A DNA stretch of 10,562 nucleotides from an uncultured Lachnospiraceae bacterium (GTDB taxonomy: Bacteria > Bacillota > Clostridia > Lachnospirales > Lachnospiraceae). The translations under genes and the position numbers were made by a program. Location of the stretch: assembly GCA_905236585.1 (NCBI GenBank), contig CAJOQZ010000357.1, positions 1 to 10,562 of the forward strand, written 5' to 3'. Every line of letters begins with the position of its first letter. The first letter of the stretch is position 1. The notes below the pieces were generated by a model. It had not been told where the DNA came from. It saw nothing but the letters and a program-made list of their open reading frames with translations, and ran no database searches. This document shows, in pieces, positions 6,468-10,562 of the stretch.

Positions 6468-7195
6468 GATTTTTGTCCTTTCCGCAGCTGGTCGAAGCAG
6501 TAGTTCTGCCAGGTCCGTTCAATCTGCTGGCTTTCACGGATTTTGATCGGAAAATGCTGCCCGTTCGCCATGACGCAGGTCCGCTGTGTGATGGACTGGA
6601 TGTGGTCCATGTTGACGAAGATGCCTTTGTTGATCGACAAAAAGCGCTCGTCGTCGCCGATCATGTCGGTAAATTCTTTTAACGTCATCCGGGTGCGGTA
6701 TTCTTCGCCGTTTTTTGCCCGGATCAGAAGATAATGTCCGCTCGACGCCGCGGAAACGCAGTCGGAGAAAAGCAGGTTGACGTCCTGCCGGTTCACCGAA
6801 AACGTCATATAGCGGTTCATGGTCGGAAGTACGGCGAGCGCCTCGGAAAAAAGGGTCGCCAGCCGTTCTTCGGAAATGGGCTTTACGATGTAGTCAAAGG
6901 CGTGAAAACGGAACGCCTCCGGCATATTTTCCCTGCTGGTCGTGACAAAAACGATCATGCAGCCGTTGTCGGCGCGGCGGATGTCGCGGGCAAGGTCAAG
7001 CCCGCTTAATTCGTCAATGTAAATGTCCAGGAATACAATGTCAAACGTACCGGCAGAAAAAGCATCCAAAAACTCCCTTCCGGACAGATATTCCCGCACG
7101 CCAAGAACAAGCCCCTTGCCTGCGGCAATCCGCAAAAGGGGGTCTTTAAGAGAGCGAATCGCTTCCGGTTCGTCATCGACAATTGCAATCTGCAT
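6464..7195 (-). CDS. LytTR-family response regulator (AgrA/LytR type)
   Basis: A 243-residue regulator. The receiver domain (about 1-120) has the acidic pair Asp7-Asp8 in IVDDEPE, the phosphoacceptor Asp57 in DIVFLDIYID, Thr85/86 in VFVTTS and Lys105 in YIVKPIS, so it should be phosphorylatable. The LytTR DNA-binding domain (about 130-236) contains NRQDVNLL, HYLLIRAKNGEEYRTRMTLKEF, RFLSINKGIFVNMDHIQSI and a final FPIKIRESQQI. The ATG at 7195 is chosen because it begins exactly at the first receiver strand. The frame stays open to 7324, but that stretch contains the predicted promoter. The ribosome-binding site is weak (AAGAAAG upstream). The stop overlaps the kinase start. It probably controls its own operon and genes of the cell surface. 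LytTR proteins bind paired direct repeats upstream of target promoters. Confidence 0.94.
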   Translation of the reverse strand: MQIAIVDDEPEAIRSLKDPLLRIAAGKGLVLGVREYLSGREFLDAFSAGTFDIVFLDIYIDELSGLDLARDIRRADNGCMIVFVTTSRENMPEAFRFHAFDYIVKPISEERLATLFSEALAVLPTMNRYMTFSVNRQDVNLLFSDCVSAASSGHYLLIRAKNGEEYRTRMTLKEFTDMIGDDERFLSINKGIFVNMDHIQSITQRTCVMANGQHFPIKIRESQQIERTWQNYCFDQLRKGQKS

Positions 7196-7265
7196 GGGGT
7201 CCACACTTTCTTCGCGTGGCTTTCGAAGATTCACACACAAAACAGCCACACACCATACGTTTCTT

Positions 7266-7294
7266 ATTATAATAGAATTGTTTTTCGGTGAAAA
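7266..7294 (-). promoter_or_regulatory. Sigma-A-type promoter for the response regulator/kinase operon
   Basis: On the minus strand a perfect TATAAT (-10, plus coordinates 7266-7271) is preceded after a 17-base spacer by TTTTCA (-35, 7289-7294; four of six match TTGACA). Transcription would begin near 7259, giving a leader of about 64 bases before the ATG at 7195. The leader contains GGTGTGTG and GTGTGTGAA motifs. The next regulator-pair stop and starts downstream overlap, so this promoter may serve several genes. Confidence 0.65.
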
Positions 7295-7340
7295 GGGGTT
7301 TTTGAAAAATTCACGGAAATTCAAGGAAATTGACTTTAGA

Positions 7341-7431
7341 CTTTAGAACAAACAATCTTAAGTGTGAGGTTAAAGCATTCTCGCCGTCGAACACGGGGAT
7401 TCGTTTGTTCTAAAGGCAAGATGGGTGAAAA
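7341..7431 (+). ncRNA. Structured element, copy A (unassigned conserved hairpin)
   Basis: A folded element in the 332-base gap between the divergent response regulator and cyclophilin genes. The outer arms CTTTAGAACAAAC (7341-7353) and GTTTGTTCTAAAG (7403-7415) pair perfectly. Inside, AATC pairs with GATT across a one-base bulge, and GTGT with ACAC. The loop (GAGGTTAAAGCATTC onwards, to GCCGTCGA) is nearly identical to copy B at 8894-8986, as is the tail AAGGCAAGATGGGTGAAAA. Over the first 50 aligned bases 46 are identical. It ends about 30 bases upstream of the cyclophilin -35 box, so it is not in that gene's leader. It fits no riboswitch or small-RNA family I know. It could be a small RNA, a folded mobile repeat or a regulatory site. 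The strand is given by likeness to copy B; the transcribed strand is not established. Confidence 0.7.
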
Positions 7432-7461
7432 ATGATTTCCCTGATTACCTACAAACATCGG

Positions 7462-7490
7462 TTGCCCGGTCGGGAAGATGATGCTATAAT
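7462..7490 (+). promoter_or_regulatory. Extended -10 promoter for the cyclophilin gene
   Basis: TTGCCC (-35, 7462-7467) is followed after 17 bases by TATAAT (-10, 7485-7490), with the extended -10 element TG at 7482-7483. Transcription should start near 7497, leaving a leader of about 30 bases with a strong ribosome-binding site, GGAAAGGAAA (7511-7520), before the ATG at 7528. The promoter lies inside the reading frame that extends upstream to 7432, which argues against that longer start. Confidence 0.75.
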
Positions 7491-7527
7491 GGGTTCCTAT
7501 TATTGTTTTAGGAAAGGAAATGAGACG

Positions 7528-8052
7528 ATGGCTAATCCGATTGTTACGATTGAAATGGAAAACGGCGACATTATGAAAGCGGAACTTTATCCCGAAATCG
7601 CCCCGAATACGGTCAATAATTTTATCAGTTTGATTCAAAGCGGATTTTATGACGGCGTTGGTTTTCACCGCGTAATCGAAGGCTTCATGCTGCAGGGCGG
7701 AGATCCGACCGGTACCGGCATGGGAGGCCCGGGATATGCGATCAAGGGCGAGTTTTCAAGCAACGGCTTCAAGAATGATCTGAAACATGAGCCGGGCGTG
7801 CTTTCTATGGCGCGAACCATGATCCCGGATTCGGGAGGGAGCCAGTTTTTTATCATGCATAAAACCTCCCCGCATTTAGACGGCGACTACGCGGCGTTCG
7901 GCAAAGTAGTCGAGGGGCTGGATATCGTGGACAAGATCGCAACGACGGCGACCGATTATAATGACAAGCCGCTAAAGCTGCAGACAATGAAGCACGTAAC
8001 CGTCGAATTGTTCGGCGAGACGTACCCCGAGCCGGAGAAACTGCCGGAATAA
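7528..8052 (+). CDS. ppiB: Cytoplasmic cyclophilin-type peptidyl-prolyl cis-trans isomerase
   Basis: A single-domain cyclophilin of 174 residues that catalyses cis-trans isomerisation of Xaa-Pro bonds and assists protein folding. The active-site signature is intact: FHRVIEGFMLQGGD holds the catalytic Arg48 and Gln56, SMARTMIPDSGGSQFFI the substrate-pocket Phe, and LDGDYAAFGKVVEGLDIVDKI the C-terminal signature. The position equal to Trp121 of human cyclophilin A is His116 (SPHLDG). Bacterial members often vary here, with reduced cyclosporin sensitivity. No signal peptide is present, so it acts in the cytoplasm. The ATG at 7528 is chosen because GGAAAGGAAA sits just upstream and a promoter lies 38 bases before it. 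The HAD phosphatase follows 32 bases downstream and is probably co-transcribed. The symbol follows the Bacillus naming for the cytoplasmic enzyme. Confidence 0.95.
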   Translation: MANPIVTIEMENGDIMKAELYPEIAPNTVNNFISLIQSGFYDGVGFHRVIEGFMLQGGDPTGTGMGGPGYAIKGEFSSNGFKNDLKHEPGVLSMARTMIPDSGGSQFFIMHKTSPHLDGDYAAFGKVVEGLDIVDKIATTATDYNDKPLKLQTMKHVTVELFGETYPEPEKLPE

Positions 8053-8084
8053 AGGGAAATGTATTTTTAAGGAGAACCTACAAC

Positions 8085-8873
8085 ATGCCAAAGAAAAAAT
8101 ATCTGTTTTTTGACATTGACGGGACGCTGGTCGCGGGCGGATACGGAAAGGGATTCATTCCCGATTCGACCAAAGAAGCGTTGGAAAAACTGCGTGCGGC
8201 GGGGCATTTCATGTGCATCGCGACCGGACGCTCACAGGCGATGGCGGTAGACTATATGCACGAACTCGGCTTTGCGAACATGGTAAGCGACGGCGGGTAC
8301 GGCATCACGATCGACGGAAAACTGCTCGGAATCACGCCGCTTGTCAAGGAGGATGTGGTCGCCTTAATAGACGAGTGCGAAGAAAAGGGGTTTTTGTGGG
8401 GCTTGCAGACCGAAAATTCCGCGACGCGCTTTGTTCCCGACCGGCGGTTTATCGACTTTACCAACGATGTCTATATGCATGCGGAGGTTGTCGAGGGGTT
8501 GGACCCGAGAAAATGCGACAGGATATACAAGGCGTATGTTGCCTGTTACGCGCCGGATGAGCAGCGACTAACATCCCTTAAGAAACTGCCGTGGTGTCGT
8601 TTCCACAAAGAATACATTTTTATCGAACCGGCGGATAAGGCGTTCGGCATCCGGCAGGTCATGGATCATTTCCATGCCGCGTATGAAGACGCGATCGTCT
8701 TCGGCGACGCAATGAATGATATTTCCATGTTCACGGACGACGGCTGGACGAAAGTCGCCATGGGGAACGCCGTGCCCGAGGTTAAGGAGCGGGCGGACAT
8801 GATCACGGATGATGTGGACAAAGACGGTATTTATCATGCCTGTGAAAAACTGGGGCTTTTTTTGAAAATATGA
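8085..8873 (+). CDS. Cof-type HAD-superfamily hydrolase (IIB), probable sugar-phosphate phosphatase
   Basis: A 262-residue haloacid dehalogenase-fold phosphatase. Motif I is FFDIDGTL, with nucleophile Asp10 and acid/base Asp12. Motif II is ATGRS (Thr47). Motif III is Lys185 in PADKAFGI. Motif IV is GDAMND (Asp208, Asp212), which binds magnesium. The alpha/beta cap between about 85 and 180 is in the C2B position, as in Cof/YidA-like enzymes that dephosphorylate sugar phosphates, phosphorylated cofactors or pyridoxal phosphate. The substrate cannot be predicted. AAGGAGA (8069-8075) gives a clear start at 8085. It follows the cyclophilin by 32 bases with no visible terminator or promoter between, so the two are probably one operon. 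Confidence 0.94.
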   Translation: MPKKKYLFFDIDGTLVAGGYGKGFIPDSTKEALEKLRAAGHFMCIATGRSQAMAVDYMHELGFANMVSDGGYGITIDGKLLGITPLVKEDVVALIDECEEKGFLWGLQTENSATRFVPDRRFIDFTNDVYMHAEVVEGLDPRKCDRIYKAYVACYAPDEQRLTSLKKLPWCRFHKEYIFIEPADKAFGIRQVMDHFHAAYEDAIVFGDAMNDISMFTDDGWTKVAMGNAVPEVKERADMITDDVDKDGIYHACEKLGLFLKI

Positions 8874-8893
8874 AAGGAAAAAACATTTTTAAT

Positions 8894-8986
8894 ATTGAGA
8901 ACAAAAAATCTTAAGTGTGAGGTTAAGGCATTATTGCCGTCGAACACTTAAGATTTGTTTGTTCCCAAGGTAAGATTGGATGAAAA
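8894..8986 (+). ncRNA. Structured element, copy B (unassigned conserved hairpin)
   Basis: The second copy of the element at 7341-7431, lying in the gap between the HAD phosphatase and the SPFH gene. The left arm 8899-8918 (GAACAAA to AAGTGT) and right arm 8944-8964 (ACACTTAAGA to GTTC) form a 20-base-pair stem with a single bulged G at 8957. The apical part contains a small hairpin, GGCA-TTAT-TGCC (8927-8938). The loop and tail match copy A closely. Relative to copy A, T7344:A7412 has become G8897:C8966, and C7353:G7403 has become A8906:T8956, so pairing is kept while the bases change. No run of T follows on the plus strand beyond the stem, and the loop is far longer than in ordinary terminators. 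The transcribed strand is not established. Confidence 0.72.
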
Positions 8987-9070
8987 CAGCCTTTTAAGCA
9001 AGTCCGAGGCTTATTTGACTTTTGATACTGTAACAAAAAATCTTTTCGTGCATAAAGGCGCGATTTGTAT

Positions 9071-9076
9071 TATACT
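9071..9076 (+). promoter_or_regulatory. Possible -10 box for the SPFH gene
   Basis: TATACT (9071-9076, in the A/T-rich run GTATTATACTATTT) is the best -10 candidate before the SPFH gene. It would give a leader of about 45 bases. No convincing -35 box lies 16-18 bases upstream. TTGACT at 9015-9020 is too far away to pair with it. The gap from 8874 to 9125 otherwise holds structured element copy B and no reading frame I trust. Confidence 0.4.
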
Positions 9077-9125
9077 ATTTCTTATAGCAATTTTAACGTA
9101 ACGTTTCACACAAAGGAGAATCACT

Positions 9126-10313
9126 ATGGGATTTATTAAAGCATTTGCAGGGGCGATCAGCGGCACGTTAGCCGACCAGTGGGTGGACATGCTTGTTCCG
9201 GCGGAGGCGCCGGCGACGGCGGGCGTCATTCCGGCGGTACAGAAGAATACGAACGCAGGCCGCGGTTCCAATACGAAGGGTTCGGAAGGCATCATCACGA
9301 ACGGAAGCCGGATCTTCATTCCGGACGGCTACGCTCTTGTTACGCTGCAGGATAACGCGATTACCGGTTTCGTTTCCGATCCGGGCGGCTACGAATTTAC
9401 ATCCGACAATGCAAATTCGCAGTCCATCTTCACGGGCGGCGGGATCGTCGATTCGATCATCAAGCAGTCGTTCGAACGTTTCAAGTTTGGCGGCGTTCCC
9501 GGAACGAAGCAGGATGCCGTATTTGTCAATATCAAGGAAATCCCGAACAACCGCTTCGGCACGCAGTCGGAGATCTACTGGGACGATATGTATATCAACG
9601 CGCAGGTCGGCGCCATGGCGCGGGGCACCTATACGCTTAAGATCGTTGACCCGATCACGTTCTTAAAAGGCTTTGTTCCGGCGGCGTATCTGACGTCCGG
9701 CAAGATTTTTGATTTTGCGGATATGGACAACGACGCGTCCGAGCAGTTGTTCAACGAAGTCGTAGGTTCTCTTGCGGCGGCGTTTTCCGAGTATTCCAAC
9801 GATCCGCAGCGCGGCAACCGCATGGCGAAGATTCAGGGCGATCAGATCGGTTTTGCGAAAACGCTTTCGGGCAAAGTGGAAGAGAACTACCAATGGAAGA
9901 GCGACCGGGGGCTTGAGATTGCCAAGGTTGCGATCATGGCGATAGAATATGACGAGGATTCGAAAGCGCTTCTGTCGGATGTCAAAAAAGCAGACGCTCT
10001 TTCCGGCGCACGCGGCAACTCCTTCCTGCAGCAGTCCGTGGCACGCGGCATGGAAGCGGCGGGCAGCAACGGCGGCGCGGCGGCTATGGGCATCATGGGC
10101 ATGGGCATGAACGCGGTCGGCGGCGCAATGGCAGGTCTGCAGCAGCCGGTGGGCGGCGCAGTCGGCGTCGGGGCGAATGCACAGGCAGCGCCGCAGGCGG
10201 CTCCGGCGGAGGACCCGGTTGCAAAGTTGAAGCAGATGAAGGAACTTTTGGACGCGGGCATTGTGACGCAGGAAGAGTTTGACGCGGCTAAGGCGAAGTA
10301 TTTAGGGGTATAA
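9126..10313 (+). CDS. SPFH-domain protein of YdjI/virion-core type with C-terminal SHOCT domain
   Basis: A 395-residue protein. The start MGFIKAFAGAISGTLADQW is followed by the typical YdjI-like opening (an insert, then IITNGSRIFIPDGYALVTLQ) and an SPFH/band-7-like core to about residue 290. A linker rich in Gly, Ala and Met (about 310-362) leads to a SHOCT domain (363-395, DPVAKLKQMKELLDAGIVTQ then EEFDAAKAKYL). SPFH proteins scaffold membrane microdomains. YdjI relatives are linked to membrane stress and to phage-shock-like PspA proteins. No membrane helix is evident, so association would be peripheral. AAAGGAGAA (9112-9120) supports the ATG at 9126. The next gene starts three bases after the stop and encodes a zinc-ribbon protein, as in the Bacillus ydjG-ydjI cluster known from general knowledge. 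Confidence 0.9.
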   Translation: MGFIKAFAGAISGTLADQWVDMLVPAEAPATAGVIPAVQKNTNAGRGSNTKGSEGIITNGSRIFIPDGYALVTLQDNAITGFVSDPGGYEFTSDNANSQSIFTGGGIVDSIIKQSFERFKFGGVPGTKQDAVFVNIKEIPNNRFGTQSEIYWDDMYINAQVGAMARGTYTLKIVDPITFLKGFVPAAYLTSGKIFDFADMDNDASEQLFNEVVGSLAAAFSEYSNDPQRGNRMAKIQGDQIGFAKTLSGKVEENYQWKSDRGLEIAKVAIMAIEYDEDSKALLSDVKKADALSGARGNSFLQQSVARGMEAAGSNGGAAAMGIMGMGMNAVGGAMAGLQQPVGGAVGVGANAQAAPQAAPAEDPVAKLKQMKELLDAGIVTQEEFDAAKAKYLGV

Positions 10314-10316
10314 GAT

Positions 10317-10562
10317 ATGGCGGACGCAAACATCTTAGATACCGGTGCGGGAGCGAAGGACGGGCAGAGCAAATGCCCGAAATGCGGTGCGACGGATATT
10401 TCTTTGAATACCGCAACCGGTATGCTCCGATGCAACTTCTGCCGGTTTGAGTTTCCACAAAATGCGCTTGATGAGATGAAGCCGGGCGTGGATGATTTGG
10501 AAGGCGACCAGATTGGAGCGGGCGCGGCGGATATCGACGAGGCTGCGGCGCAGCAGGTGACG
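10317..10562 (+). CDS. Zinc-ribbon protein of YdjG/TFIIB-zinc-finger type, 3' end cut by the window
   Basis: The first 82 codons of a gene that runs off the right edge. After MADANILDTGAGAKDGQSK comes a four-Cys zinc ribbon: CPKCG at 20-24 and CNFCR at 39-43, with the usual short loop between the pairs (ATDISLNTATGMLR). An acidic, Ala-rich stretch follows (DDLEGDQIGAGAADIDEAAA). The layout matches the TFIIB-type zinc-ribbon membrane proteins found beside YdjI-like SPFH genes. The start at 10317 lies three bases after the SPFH stop, with AGGGG eight bases upstream inside that gene's last codons, so translation is probably coupled. Membrane segments expected further on cannot be seen here. Confidence 0.85.
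   Translation, partial: MADANILDTGAGAKDGQSKCPKCGATDISLNTATGMLRCNFCRFEFPQNALDEMKPGVDDLEGDQIGAGAADIDEAAAQQVT

Noticed and set aside
7196..7324. Longer N-terminus for the LytTR regulator, starting at 7324
   Set aside because: The extra 43 residues have no receiver-like sequence and cover a good -10/-35 promoter; the receiver strand begins exactly at the ATG at 7195.
7341..7431. Integron attC site
   Set aside because: It is an imperfect palindrome of suitable size, but the GTTRRRY/RYYYAAC core sites are absent at the arm ends.
7432..7527. Longer N-terminus for the cyclophilin, starting at 7432
   Set aside because: The stretch contains the extended -10 promoter and the ribosome-binding site, so it is upstream of the transcript or in the leader.
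8899..8964. Simple intrinsic terminator after the HAD gene
   Set aside because: The loop of about 25 bases is long and conserved, no separate T-run follows, and the other copy sits between divergent promoters where no terminator is needed.
8988..9012. Small hairpin AGCCT/AGGCT as a terminator
   Set aside because: The stem is only five base pairs with a 15-base loop and a weak T-run.

Overview
The window looks like the chromosome of a Gram-positive, Clostridia-type bacterium, probably Lachnospiraceae or a relative. This rests on the AgrC/LytTR-type two-component pair, A-rich Shine-Dalgarno sites of the AAAGGAGAA type, sigma-A promoters with TATAAT boxes, a lipoprotein with a Gram-positive-style lipobox, and a YdjI/YdjG-like gene pair. 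Base composition is near 50% G+C by eye. Genus and species cannot be told from this sequence.

Left part, minus strand, read right to left (7195 to 1). A LytTR response regulator and an AgrC-type GHKL histidine kinase share an ATGA overlap. About 70 bases on follows a two-helix membrane protein with a degenerate GGDEF domain. A TTGA overlap leads to an unusual membrane protein: a sigma-70 region-2-like domain, one membrane helix and an extracytoplasmic beta-rich domain. Next comes a secreted transglutaminase-like lipoprotein with an intact Cys-His-Asp triad. These five genes could be one transcription unit from a promoter near 7266-7294 and read as a surface-signalling or cell-envelope module. 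No agrB/agrD-like signal genes are present. A 275-base block of tandem and inverted repeats then separates them from a type II secretion/type IV pilus assembly gene (GspF/PilC), a small pseudopilin-like protein and the start of another short membrane-anchored protein that runs off the left edge.

Right part, plus strand (7528 to the end). A cytoplasmic cyclophilin has its own extended -10 promoter and is followed by a Cof-type HAD phosphatase in an apparent operon. After a 250-base gap come an SPFH/YdjI-like protein with a SHOCT tail and the start of a zinc-ribbon protein of YdjG type.

The most notable item is a pair of roughly 90-base elements, at 7341-7431 and 8894-8986, both on the plus strand in intergenic gaps. 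They share a nearly invariant loop and a long stem, and at two positions both bases of a pair change together. This is the pattern of a conserved structured RNA or a folded mobile repeat. I could not assign it to any known riboswitch or RNA family. The second notable item is the sigma-region-2/membrane/ectodomain fusion next to a GGDEF protein that has lost its catalytic signature.
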